A stretch of 43,196 bases of DNA from an uncultured Flavobacteriaceae bacterium (GTDB lineage Bacteria > Bacteroidota > Bacteroidia > Flavobacteriales > Flavobacteriaceae): the NCBI GenBank assembly GCA_947489085.1, contig CANLCJ010000034.1, positions 1-43,196 on the forward strand. Reading direction: 5' to 3'. Each line of letters starts with the position of its first letter. Within the stretch, counting starts at the first letter, position 1. A program made the position numbers and the translations under genes. Positions 17,835 to 26,474 of this stretch are shown here, piece after piece. The notes below the pieces were generated by a model, which saw only the letters and a program-made list of their open reading frames with translations, ran no database searches and was not told the origin of the DNA.

Positions 17835-18791
17835 ATGTTCAATAAACATATAAAGAAAGCAATAAGTAAGCATGTAAAACAAATTAAATTATTGTTTTTT
17901 CATACCAAGCAAATAAGTACTAAACGTTATCCTAAAAAGCGCATAGTAGTATGTTTTAATGGTGTTTTGCCTCATGGCGGTTTGGTAGATAGGTTAAAAG
18001 GTATAATTTCGTATTACGATATTGCGAAATATTTAAATTATGATTTTTACATACAATTTGACGATCCTTTTGAGCTAAGTGTTTTTTTAAAACCAAATGC
18101 TGTAGACTGGAAAATAGAAAAGGCACATCTAGAATACCATCCAACAAAAACTAAGATTGTTTATACAGTTAATAATTTTGATATTAATCCCCTACGCGAT
18201 ATAGAAACCTCCAATGCAGAAACATTTTTAGTTTATGCCAATATTGATTATCTAAACGTATTGTATCCCACAAAAACTAAAGCTTTCTTAGAAGAAAAAT
18301 GGAGAACACATTTTAATACACTATTTTTAAAATCAGAGGTATTAGAAGCAAAGCTTAAAGAAATAGAGACAGATGCATACATCTGCTTTCACTCAAGATT
18401 TACCACACTAATGGGGGATTTTGCAGACACAACATCTTTAGTTTTAGGTACTAAAGAAAAACAAGAACTCATCCAAAAGTTGCAAAAAAAGATAGAAGAA
18501 ACTTCACAACTGTCTAGCCAAAAACGTTATATGTTTTCAGACAGTATTTATTTTTTGAATGCTATAAAAGGGAGAATAAATATTGAAGTGGTTGAAGGGA
18601 AACCTTTTCATATGGATAATTTTGATGTAAATTCTAGTCTAGAAAGCCATTTAAAGACAATGTTAGATTTCTTTATGATTTCTAAAGCCGAAAAGGTTTA
18701 TCTTTTAAACATAGGGAAAATGTATCCTAGCAGTTTTAGTAAATATGCAGCTATAATTGGAGAAAAACCATTCGAAGTAATTACAGATTAA
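17835..18791 (+). CDS. protein of unknown family with fucosyltransferase-like (GT-B/NodZ-like) features
   Basis: 318 residues with a basic N-terminus. Segments recall the GT11/GT23/O-fucosyltransferase superfamily: GGLVDRLKGIISYYDIAKYL near residues 51-70 (compare the GG-x-(G/D)-x-R-x-x-G loop), YICFHSRFTTL near 186-196 in the place of the H-x-R-x-D GDP-binding site, RYMFSDSIYFL near 236, and LDFFMISKAEKVYLLNIG near 283-300, which resembles the C-terminal D-x-x-x-(M/L)-(S/A) element. Each match is weak and the HxRxGD motif is not intact. It lies between a GT4 and a GT2 with 7 and 1 bp spacing. A glycosyltransferase role is my inference. Confidence 0.45.
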   Translation: MFNKHIKKAISKHVKQIKLLFFHTKQISTKRYPKKRIVVCFNGVLPHGGLVDRLKGIISYYDIAKYLNYDFYIQFDDPFELSVFLKPNAVDWKIEKAHLEYHPTKTKIVYTVNNFDINPLRDIETSNAETFLVYANIDYLNVLYPTKTKAFLEEKWRTHFNTLFLKSEVLEAKLKEIETDAYICFHSRFTTLMGDFADTTSLVLGTKEKQELIQKLQKKIEETSQLSSQKRYMFSDSIYFLNAIKGRINIEVVEGKPFHMDNFDVNSSLESHLKTMLDFFMISKAEKVYLLNIGKMYPSSFSKYAAIIGEKPFEVITD

Positions 18792-18792
18792 T

Positions 18793-20346
18793 ATGATTGT
18801 ACTGGTACATGATGGTAAAATAATTGTTGCAGTTTTAAATGAAAATTTAGAGCATATAAACGACGTAATCTCCTTACCTAGTACCTTATTAAACGGTTTT
18901 AGAAAAATAATTGAAAGTAAAATAGAAACTTTAGTAATATGGTGCCACGAGAAGTTATTGCAAGAGTTAAATATTGCAAAATTGGATTCAATTTTTCATC
19001 ATGAAAAACTTTTGATAAGTTATAATACTAACGAAACCAACTATATTCCAGATCAAATAGGGTACGTAGAGCGTAGTTTTTTTGTGAAAATTAATAAAGA
19101 TGTAACTTATCCAACTTGGCTTATGAGTAGCCATGTAGGAGGAGTAAATACTAGAGTTATTAATTGTGTAAAACACCCATTAGATTATAACGAATCCTTC
19201 GACTATTTTTTGAATTCATTAGCAAAAAGTGCCATGGTAGAAGGCCTTTTTTGTTATTCAGAACCAAAATTATTAAAAGATAAAACAAGAATTAAAATCG
19301 AAACTATAAAAGCGAAAAAAAGTACACTTTTTAAGTTTGTAAAACAACATTATAAATGGGTTTGGTTTTTTTTCTTAGCATGGTGTTATGCGATTTACGA
19401 AAGGAAAACAACCATATGTAGTATTACAAAACACCTTTTTGTTAAGCAATTAAAGGTTAAAATCGATTTTGATAGTCTACCAATAAAATCATCTAAAAAA
19501 GTTACAGTAAATAATACTGTGGATGTGGTTATACCTACTATAGGCAGAAAAAAATATTTGTATGATGTACTAAAAGATTTATCTAACCAAACGCTTTTGC
19601 CAAAAAACGTTATTATTGTAGAGCAAAATCCAGTACCCAATTCTTTTTCAGAATTAGAATATTTACAAACCCAAATTTGGCCATTTAATGTAAAACACGA
19701 ATTTATAGCACAAATAGGCGTGTGTAATGCAAGGAATATAGCATTATCTAAAGTAGAAAGTGAATGGGTTTTTTTTGCAGATGATGATATTAGATTTAAC
19801 TCTAATTTTCTAGAATTATCTCTAAATCAAATAAAACAATACGGTATAACAGTATTAAATTATTTATGCTTGCTACCAAAACAAAAACAAACTTTTTTTA
19901 AAATGCACCAAACCACAATTTTCGGTTCTGGTTCCAGTATGGTAGCATCAAAAGCATTAAAAAATATAGAGTTTAATACCGCATACGAATTTGGGTTTGG
20001 GGAAGATACAGAATTTGGCATGCAGTTGAGAAATAAAGGAGAAGATGTAATATTTATTCCTAATCTTAAAATTACACACCTAAAAGCACCCTTTGGAGGC
20101 TATAGAACAAAAATAAAACAACTTTGGGATGCAGAAAGCATACAACCTAAACCCTCGCCTACAATACAACTGTTATATCAAACACATTACACCACAAATC
20201 AAATAAATGGTTACAAATTACTATTGTTATTAAAAGAATTTAAGGCTTTTGGGTATAAAAATCCTTTTAAATTTAAAACGTTGTTTAGAGAAAAATGGAG
20301 CAAGAGTGTATATTGGAGTTCTAAAATTAAGGCAAATACCTTATGA
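18793..20346 (+). CDS. GT2 glycosyltransferase with a 240-residue N-terminal extension of unknown function
   Basis: 517 residues. The C-terminal part from about residue 243 is a GT2 domain: VDVVIPTIGR at 243-252, IIVEQNP near 274-280, VCNARNIALSK near 312, the metal site FFADDDIRF near 330, and FGFGEDTEFGMQLRNKG near 395-411. The first 240 residues match no domain I recognise. They contain TWLMSSHVGGVNTRVI near 109-124 and an aromatic membrane-like segment around 188-203 (WVWFFFLAWCYAIY). The extension could be a second, degenerate transferase domain or an acceptor/membrane-binding part. The next gene starts inside its stop region (4 bp overlap). Confidence 0.75.
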   Translation: MIVLVHDGKIIVAVLNENLEHINDVISLPSTLLNGFRKIIESKIETLVIWCHEKLLQELNIAKLDSIFHHEKLLISYNTNETNYIPDQIGYVERSFFVKINKDVTYPTWLMSSHVGGVNTRVINCVKHPLDYNESFDYFLNSLAKSAMVEGLFCYSEPKLLKDKTRIKIETIKAKKSTLFKFVKQHYKWVWFFFLAWCYAIYERKTTICSITKHLFVKQLKVKIDFDSLPIKSSKKVTVNNTVDVVIPTIGRKKYLYDVLKDLSNQTLLPKNVIIVEQNPVPNSFSELEYLQTQIWPFNVKHEFIAQIGVCNARNIALSKVESEWVFFADDDIRFNSNFLELSLNQIKQYGITVLNYLCLLPKQKQTFFKMHQTTIFGSGSSMVASKALKNIEFNTAYEFGFGEDTEFGMQLRNKGEDVIFIPNLKITHLKAPFGGYRTKIKQLWDAESIQPKPSPTIQLLYQTHYTTNQINGYKLLLLLKEFKAFGYKNPFKFKTLFREKWSKSVYWSSKIKANTL

Positions 20347-21374
20347 TTAAGCTTTATACAGATAATAAATTTTTAACAGAAACCTATCGAAGTCAGGTAT
20401 TCCCCTTATTATTCGATTTAGTATATAAGAAAAGCAAGGTATTATCTAAATATTATACTTTGGTATCTGTACCTCAAGAAAGCGATGTTATAGTTGTACC
20501 CATAAATTATTCTACTTTTTTTGCTAAGCGCAAAGACTATGAAAACGTATTAAGGAGTGCCAAACTATTTGGAAAACCGTTGTGGGTATATACCGCAGGA
20601 GATTACGGATATACAACAAATATTCCTAACAGTTTTACATTTAGATTAGGTGGTTTCGAGACTAAAATGTCAAAAACCACTTTTATTTTACCATCATTTA
20701 TAAACGATCCCTACAGCCAAATTTTAACCAAAGATTTTTCAGTTTTACCAAAAGAAGATAAACCAAGTATAGGTTTTGTAGGGCATGCAAAATCAGGAAT
20801 ACAGAAGTATATAAAAGAATATGCCAATCATGTTAAACACAATTTAAAAACGACTTTAACAAAGGCACTAATAGATAAACAAAGTTTTTACCCATCCAGT
20901 ATTAAAAGAGCCAGATACCTTAAGCAATTGGCAGCGCTTAATTGTTTTAATACGCAATTTATATTGCGAGATAGTTATAGAGCAGGAGTACACTCTACAC
21001 AAGCGCAACAAAAAAGTACTCTAGAGTTTTATACTAACATCTACAATACCGCTTATACGTTTTGCATTAGAGGTGTGGGTAATTTCTCGGTTAGACTATA
21101 CGAAACATTAGCTGTTGGACGTATTCCTATTCTATTTAACACAGACTGTAGGCTACCATTACATAAAAGTATAAATTGGAGCAAACATTGTTTAATTTTA
21201 GATAATACAAGTCCAGTATCGGTAAAAGATCAAATACTAGCATTTCATAATAATTTAAATAAAGATGAATTTGAAGCCTTACAAAAATCCAATCGAAATT
21301 TATGGCTAAACACTTTGCAAAGAGAATCTTATTTTATACAGATACATCAACATTTTAAATCAAAAACAAAATAA
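20343..21374 (+). CDS. exostosin-like (GT47-type) glycosyltransferase
   Basis: 343 residues. The C-terminal half carries the exostosin donor-site pattern FCIRGVGNFSVRLYETLAVGRIPILFNTDC near residues 236-265: basic Arg, a Ser/Arg-Leu-Tyr-Glu core and the R/C-x-P-(I/V) segment. The N-terminal half has SDVIVVPINYSTFF near 47-60 and SIGFVGHAKSG near residue 140. This family contains eukaryotic heparan and plant cell-wall transferases as well as bacterial members of unknown specificity. It overlaps the previous gene by 4 bp and abuts the next with no gap. Confidence 0.75.
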   Translation: MIKLYTDNKFLTETYRSQVFPLLFDLVYKKSKVLSKYYTLVSVPQESDVIVVPINYSTFFAKRKDYENVLRSAKLFGKPLWVYTAGDYGYTTNIPNSFTFRLGGFETKMSKTTFILPSFINDPYSQILTKDFSVLPKEDKPSIGFVGHAKSGIQKYIKEYANHVKHNLKTTLTKALIDKQSFYPSSIKRARYLKQLAALNCFNTQFILRDSYRAGVHSTQAQQKSTLEFYTNIYNTAYTFCIRGVGNFSVRLYETLAVGRIPILFNTDCRLPLHKSINWSKHCLILDNTSPVSVKDQILAFHNNLNKDEFEALQKSNRNLWLNTLQRESYFIQIHQHFKSKTK

Positions 21375-22373
21375 ATGGCTTTACCATTTTCTTTAATTAT
21401 CTGTACTTATATGAGAGCCGAAGCAGTGATTAAACTCTTAGGCTCTGTTGAAAAGCAAACTTTATATCCAGGTGAGATTATTATTGTTGATGGCTCTTTA
21501 AATGATGAAACCAAAGAAGCGTTAATAGGTGAAAATTATAAAAACATTAGATACTATTTAGTAGGGGCAGATCTTCGAGGTTTAACAAAGCAAAGAAATT
21601 TTGGAATAACTAAAATAGCAAGAGCCAGTGCAATTGCATGTTTTTTGGATGATGATGTTATCCTTGAATCAGATTACTTTGAAGTCTTGTTATCAAGTTA
21701 TAAAACTCATCCCAAAGCATTAGCAATTGGAGGGTATATTACTAACGAAGTAAATTGGAATATAGCAACGGGCAAAAAAGATAAAGACAGTTTTTACTAT
21801 GACGGCTGGATGCGTAAAGAACCCTCAAGATTTAAAATAAGGAAAAAAGTTGGGTTGGCACCAGATACCCCGCCTGGGTATTTACCCACTTTCTCGCACG
21901 GTCGTTCCATTAGTTTTTTGCCGCCATCGGGGAAAACATATAAAGTAGAACAAATCATGGGAGGTGTTTCTAGTTATAGAACTTTAGTTTTTGAAAAAAT
22001 TAAATTTTCAACATATTTTGAAGGGTACGGACTTTATGAGGATACCGATTTTTCTCTAAGATTAGCTAAAATAGGAGAGCTATACGTAAATACTAATGCA
22101 AAACTAGCACATTACCACGAATCATCTGGAAGACCAAACCAATACCACTATGGTAAAATGGTGGTAAGAAACGGGTGGTATGTTTGGAAGGTAAAATATC
22201 CAAACCCAAAACCAAAGCCCAAACTTAAGTTTCATGCAACAGTTCTGCTTTTAACATTAGTTAGAGCAACAAATGTATTAACAACCAGAGATAGAAAAAA
22301 AGCACTAACAGAAACTATAGGTAGGCTAAGTGGGTGGTTTTCTATTATATTTAACCCACCCAAGATCGAATAA
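21375..22373 (+). CDS. GT2 family glycosyltransferase
   Basis: 332 residues: PFSLIICTYMRAEA at 4-17, IIIVDGSLNDET near 35-46, TKQRNFGI near 72, and the metal site CFLDDDVIL near 89-97. YEDTDFSLRLAKIGELYV near residue 217 supplies the ED-x-D acceptor motif. LPTFSHGRSI and PPSGKTYKVEQIMGGVSSYRT indicate the rhamnosyl/galactofuranosyl-like GT2 architecture, but substrate cannot be told. Start ATG follows directly after the previous stop. Confidence 0.87.
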   Translation: MALPFSLIICTYMRAEAVIKLLGSVEKQTLYPGEIIIVDGSLNDETKEALIGENYKNIRYYLVGADLRGLTKQRNFGITKIARASAIACFLDDDVILESDYFEVLLSSYKTHPKALAIGGYITNEVNWNIATGKKDKDSFYYDGWMRKEPSRFKIRKKVGLAPDTPPGYLPTFSHGRSISFLPPSGKTYKVEQIMGGVSSYRTLVFEKIKFSTYFEGYGLYEDTDFSLRLAKIGELYVNTNAKLAHYHESSGRPNQYHYGKMVVRNGWYVWKVKYPNPKPKPKLKFHATVLLLTLVRATNVLTTRDRKKALTETIGRLSGWFSIIFNPPKIE

Positions 22374-22375
22374 TT

Positions 22376-22927
22376 ATGACTTTAAAATCCTTAGTAACAT
22401 CAGATTATTTAAAGTACAAGAAATACGGTGCACATTTTTTTAGTATCATTTTCTTTACCCAAGGGTTTTGGGCTATTTTTCAATACAGAATAGCACATTC
22501 ATGCTATAAATTAAGAGTACCATTATTAAAACAAATTCTTTTGGGACTTTGTGTAATTTGGCAAAAAATAATAGAACTGCTAACAGGCATTTCAATTCCT
22601 TATACAGCAAAAATTGGACATTCTTTTTATATAGGGCATTTTGGAGGAATAATTATAAATGCTAAAAGCGAAATTGGGAATAACTGTAATATCTCTCAAG
22701 GCGTAACCATTGGTATTAGCGGTCGTGCAGAAAACCGAGGTGTGCCAATCTTAGGACACAACATATACGTAGGTGCTAATGCTGTAGTTGCAGGCAAAAT
22801 AGTTATAGGTAATAATATTGTTATAGGAGCGAATACCTTAGTGGTAAACTCTTTTCCAGAAAATGTAACACTATTAGGCGTTCCAGCAGAAATAGTAAGT
22901 AATAACACGTCTAAAGATTATATATAA
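22376..22927 (+). CDS. hexapeptide-repeat acetyltransferase (serine acetyltransferase-like fold)
   Basis: 183 residues. The N-terminal 70 residues are hydrophobic/aromatic (FFSIIFFTQGFWAIFQYRIAH), and a left-handed beta-helix follows: IGHSFYIGHFGGIIIN near 79-94 with the catalytic-type His, NISQGVTIG, GHNIYVGANAVVAGKIVIGNN, and the end cap LLGVPAEIV. Members related to CysE/EpsC in polysaccharide loci O-acetylate sugars or lipid-linked intermediates. A true serine acetyltransferase role is unlikely here because of the locus and the absence of the CysE N-terminal domain. Two base pairs separate it from the preceding GT2. Confidence 0.82.
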   Translation: MTLKSLVTSDYLKYKKYGAHFFSIIFFTQGFWAIFQYRIAHSCYKLRVPLLKQILLGLCVIWQKIIELLTGISIPYTAKIGHSFYIGHFGGIIINAKSEIGNNCNISQGVTIGISGRAENRGVPILGHNIYVGANAVVAGKIVIGNNIVIGANTLVVNSFPENVTLLGVPAEIVSNNTSKDYI

Positions 22928-24043
22928 ATGAAATTTTTGATTGTTACAAATGCACCAACTTTACAAGAAAAGCATAAGTATGTAGCTTATAGCCCTTATG
23001 TTAAAGAAATAGACATTTGGACAAAATACGTAACAAAATATAAGATAGCGTCTCCAAATACGTACACTCAAAAATTATTAAAACAAGAGTTTAAAAAACA
23101 ACCAGAACTAGTAATACTACCAAGTTTAGAATATAAGTCTATAAAGCATATATGTTACAGTTTGTACAAAACACCGCAAATATTGTTCGCACTTTATAGG
23201 GCTATGAAGTGGGCGGACCATATTCATCTACGTTGTCCTGGTAACATAGGGCTTTTGGGGTGCTTGGTGCAAATAGCGTTTCCTAGTAAAATTAAAACTG
23301 CGAAATATGCTGGGAACTGGGATCCTAAAGCAAAACAACCTATAAGTTACGTTATTCAAAAAAAAATTTTGAGCAATACGTTTTTAACAAAAAACATGAC
23401 TGTTTTAGTTTATGGTAAGTGGAAAAAACAAACTAAAAATATAAAACCTTTCTTTACGGCATCGTTTAGAGAAGAAGACAAAATAGAACCAAAACTTAAG
23501 GCCTACACTAAGCATATAAAATTTATTTTTGTGGGAAGTTTGGTAAAAGGTAAAAGGCCATTGTTTGCTATACAAATTATAGAAAAGTTAAAAAGAAAGG
23601 GCTACAAAATTTCTTTAGATATTTACGGAGACGGCGTATTGAGAACAGCATTGCAAGACTATTGCAATGCTAAAAAATTACAAGATCAAGTTGTTTTGCA
23701 TGGTAACGTAAAAGCAAATGAAATTAAAGAAGCATTAAAGCACACGCATTTTTGTATCTTGGCCTCAAAATCTGAAGGTTGGCCTAAGGCCATAGCAGAA
23801 GCCATGTTTTTTGGAGTTATACCAATAGCAACTCCTGTATCTTGCGTGCCAGATATGTTAGATTACGGTAAGAGAGGAATTTTAATACCCTCTAAACTAG
23901 ACGAAGCAGTAAGTAAAATTGAGGTAGCTCTTAAAAACGAAAAATTATTGCAAGAAATAGCCTTTAATGCAGCTCATTGGTCTCAAAATTACACCCTCAA
24001 TACTTTTGAAAAGGAGATTTCAGAATTATTAGCAAAAAAATGA
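22928..24043 (+). CDS. GT4 family glycosyltransferase
   Basis: 371 residues, starting MKFLIVTNAPTL right after the previous stop. WADHIHLRCPGNIGLLG near residue 96 belongs to the acceptor domain. The donor domain shows FIFVGSLVKGKRPLFAIQ near residue 200, LDIYGDGVLR near 236, VVLHGNV near 258 and SKSEGWPKAIAEAMFFGVIPI near 280-300, with the E-x-x-P/E pair of GT4. It overlaps the next GT4 by 4 bp (ATGA). Substrate unknown. Confidence 0.88.
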   Translation: MKFLIVTNAPTLQEKHKYVAYSPYVKEIDIWTKYVTKYKIASPNTYTQKLLKQEFKKQPELVILPSLEYKSIKHICYSLYKTPQILFALYRAMKWADHIHLRCPGNIGLLGCLVQIAFPSKIKTAKYAGNWDPKAKQPISYVIQKKILSNTFLTKNMTVLVYGKWKKQTKNIKPFFTASFREEDKIEPKLKAYTKHIKFIFVGSLVKGKRPLFAIQIIEKLKRKGYKISLDIYGDGVLRTALQDYCNAKKLQDQVVLHGNVKANEIKEALKHTHFCILASKSEGWPKAIAEAMFFGVIPIATPVSCVPDMLDYGKRGILIPSKLDEAVSKIEVALKNEKLLQEIAFNAAHWSQNYTLNTFEKEISELLAKK

Positions 24044-25119
24044 GAGTATTACAACTTATAGATTCTTTAGAGACAGGAGGAGCAGAGCGCGTAGCTGTTA
24101 ATATTTCGAATGCTTTGGTAGAGTCTGTAGAGCAATCTTATTTGTGCGCTACAAGAAAGGAGGGAGATTTAAAGGAGACTATAATACAAGGAGTAAAGTA
24201 TTTGTTTTTACAAAGAAAAGGAACACTAGATGTTAAAGCAATACATCGTTTAAATAAATTTGTAAAAAGAAATGATATTACACATATACACGCTCATGCC
24301 ACGTCTTTTTTTATAGGAACATTAATAAAACTTTTAAATCCTAGTATTAAGTTAATATGGCACGATCATTATGGGAAAAGCGATTTTTTAAACGATAGAC
24401 CTAAACAAGCATTAAAACTATGTTCAAGATATTTCAATCATATCTTCTGTGTTAATTCTAATTTAAAAGATTGGGCAGAAAAGCACCTAAGTAGTAAATC
24501 AATTAGCTACTTAGCCAATTATCCAGAATTAAAGCAGGTAGAGAACAACATCAACATAACATACCTTAAAGGCGAAAAAGGCAAGCGTATTGTTTATTTG
24601 GCTAACTTTAGAGCGCAAAAAGATCATATAACACTTTTAAAAGCATTTCAATTAGTTTTAAGAGATGTTCCAGATTGGACGTTACACCTTGTGGGTAAAG
24701 ATTTTAAGGACAATTACTCAAAGTCTATTTTTAATTTTATAGATTTAGAATTTCTAAAAGATAAAGTATTTACGTATAATAATTGTGTTTCGATTTATGA
24801 AACATTAAAACAATGTAATATTGGCGTTATAGCATCAAAATCGGAAGGTTTACCTTTAGCACTTTTAGAATATGGATTAACAGGTTTACCTGTAGTTGTT
24901 ACCAATGTTGGATTTTGTGCAAAAGTTGTAGAACATAACAGAAGCGGTTTGGTTGTAGAACCTAAAGCTTATGTAGCGTTATACAAGGCGCTACGTTTTA
25001 TGATTAAAAAAGAAGACAAAGCAGCTCAATTTGCTAGAAATTTAAAAACAAAGGTGATAAATACTTACTCTAAAGAAATTACACTAAAAAAAATAATAGA
25101 AACTTATTTCGAGCTGTAA
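24040..25119 (+). CDS. GT4 family glycosyltransferase
   Basis: 359 residues with the classical start MRVLQLIDSLETGGAERVAVN, IHAHATSFF near 84, LIWHDHYGKSD near 105, IVYLANFRAQKDHITLLKAF near 185-204, LHLVGKD near 216, and SKSEGLPLALLEYGLTGLPVV near 268-288. This form is shared with WcaL/EpsF-like enzymes of exopolysaccharide loci. Start overlaps the previous stop (ATGA) and its own stop shares one base with the wzy-like gene. Substrate unknown. Confidence 0.89.
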   Translation: MRVLQLIDSLETGGAERVAVNISNALVESVEQSYLCATRKEGDLKETIIQGVKYLFLQRKGTLDVKAIHRLNKFVKRNDITHIHAHATSFFIGTLIKLLNPSIKLIWHDHYGKSDFLNDRPKQALKLCSRYFNHIFCVNSNLKDWAEKHLSSKSISYLANYPELKQVENNINITYLKGEKGKRIVYLANFRAQKDHITLLKAFQLVLRDVPDWTLHLVGKDFKDNYSKSIFNFIDLEFLKDKVFTYNNCVSIYETLKQCNIGVIASKSEGLPLALLEYGLTGLPVVVTNVGFCAKVVEHNRSGLVVEPKAYVALYKALRFMIKKEDKAAQFARNLKTKVINTYSKEITLKKIIETYFEL

Positions 25120-26474
25120 TGAAAAGTAAACACTTAATATTTTTGGGTTTACATATTATCTTAGGAGCGATAATGTTTTTCAATAGAGGGTTGGCAAATA
25201 TCTATTTTTTTTCAATTTTAACCTATTTCTTCATTAAAACTATTAACGCTCCAAGCCATGTAAGAGCTTCAATAATACTAAAGGCATGTACATATATTTT
25301 AGGGATGGAAGTGCTTTTAAGAATGCGAGGCGGACTATTACTTTATGAAGCCAACAAATATGCTGTAATTTTATTTGTAGTAATGGGTTTTGTATACAAC
25401 GGGTTTAATAAAAAAGCAGTTCCTTATGTTCTTTACATTGCACTTTTAATACCAGGAGTTTACCTATCTCTTAATTTGTTAGATCTTGGATATAATATAA
25501 GAAAAGCAATTGCTTTTAATTTAAGTGGTCCGGTTTGTTTAGGACTTTCTGCTTTATTCTGTTATGGTGTTTCAGTAACCAAAAAACAGTTAGAGGCAAT
25601 TATTAGTTATGCTATTTATCCCCTAGTTAGTACTTTGGTTTACATATTTATTTACAACCCAGATGTGGCCAGTGCCTCTTCAGGAACTTCGTCTAATTTT
25701 GTAACTTCTGGTGGTTTTGGTCCAAACCAAGTTGCTACAGTATTAGGTTTAGGTGGGTTTTTAGTAACAGTTAGGTTTTTTTATTTCAGTAAAACCTCTT
25801 TACTAAAATATGTTGATTTGGCACTTATAATCCTATTTTCGTTTAGAGCCCTAGTAACATTTAGTAGAGGAGGTGTTTTTACTGCTGTTATTATGATATT
25901 TATTTTTATCATTATGCAGTATAAGTTCATGGATAAAAAGGGTAAAAGCAAAATGTTACTTTCCATAATATTATTTTTTTTGGTAGCAGTAATTTCATGG
26001 GGAGTTTCTACAATTCAAACAAATGGGTTTTTACAAAAGCGATACGCAAATCAAAATGCAAGAGGAGAAGACAAAAAAGACATAACCACCGGTCGAAAAG
26101 ATATATTTCTTTTGGAATTTGAAGAATTTATCAATAGTCCTTTCTTAGGAGTAGGTGTTGGTAGAGTAAAAGATTTAAGGTTTCAAAAAACAGGAAGGCA
26201 TGCTGCGTCTCATAACGAAATGAGTCGTATTCTATCAGAACATGGGCTGCTAGGTATTTTGGCTTTTTTAATACTCTTATTAGTACCCCTTTCTTTTAGG
26301 ATAAGAGATCGGAGTAATGTACTATTTTATTCGTTCTATTTATTTTGGATTTTAACCATAAACCATTCGGCAATGCGTATAGCAGCTCCAGCATTTATAT
26401 ACGCACTAAGCCTTTTACATGTTAAAAATGAAACACCTCGTTTACATAGGAAACCGCTTAGCGCAAAAGCATAA
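25119..26474 (+). CDS. O-antigen polymerase/ligase family membrane protein (Wzy_C type)
   Basis: Polytopic membrane protein of 451 residues with about ten to twelve predicted hydrophobic segments. The large periplasmic loop before the C-terminal helices holds TTGRKDIFLLEF near 320 and GVGVGRVKDL, then H365 in HNEMSRILSEHGLLG at 365-379, the Wzy_C/WaaL-type motif. It either polymerises the lipid-linked repeat unit or transfers a finished chain to an acceptor (lipid A core or protein). Wzy and ligase cannot be separated from sequence alone; position between GTs in the locus favours Wzy. Its 3' end overlaps the next gene by 47 bp or more. Confidence 0.85.
   Translation: MKSKHLIFLGLHIILGAIMFFNRGLANIYFFSILTYFFIKTINAPSHVRASIILKACTYILGMEVLLRMRGGLLLYEANKYAVILFVVMGFVYNGFNKKAVPYVLYIALLIPGVYLSLNLLDLGYNIRKAIAFNLSGPVCLGLSALFCYGVSVTKKQLEAIISYAIYPLVSTLVYIFIYNPDVASASSGTSSNFVTSGGFGPNQVATVLGLGGFLVTVRFFYFSKTSLLKYVDLALIILFSFRALVTFSRGGVFTAVIMIFIFIIMQYKFMDKKGKSKMLLSIILFFLVAVISWGVSTIQTNGFLQKRYANQNARGEDKKDITTGRKDIFLLEFEEFINSPFLGVGVGRVKDLRFQKTGRHAASHNEMSRILSEHGLLGILAFLILLLVPLSFRIRDRSNVLFYSFYLFWILTINHSAMRIAAPAFIYALSLLHVKNETPRLHRKPLSAKA

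Noticed and set aside
22376-22927. Serine acetyltransferase CysE for cysteine synthesis
   Set aside because: Embedded in the glycan locus and lacks the helical N-terminal domain of CysE; a sugar O-acetyltransferase is more likely.
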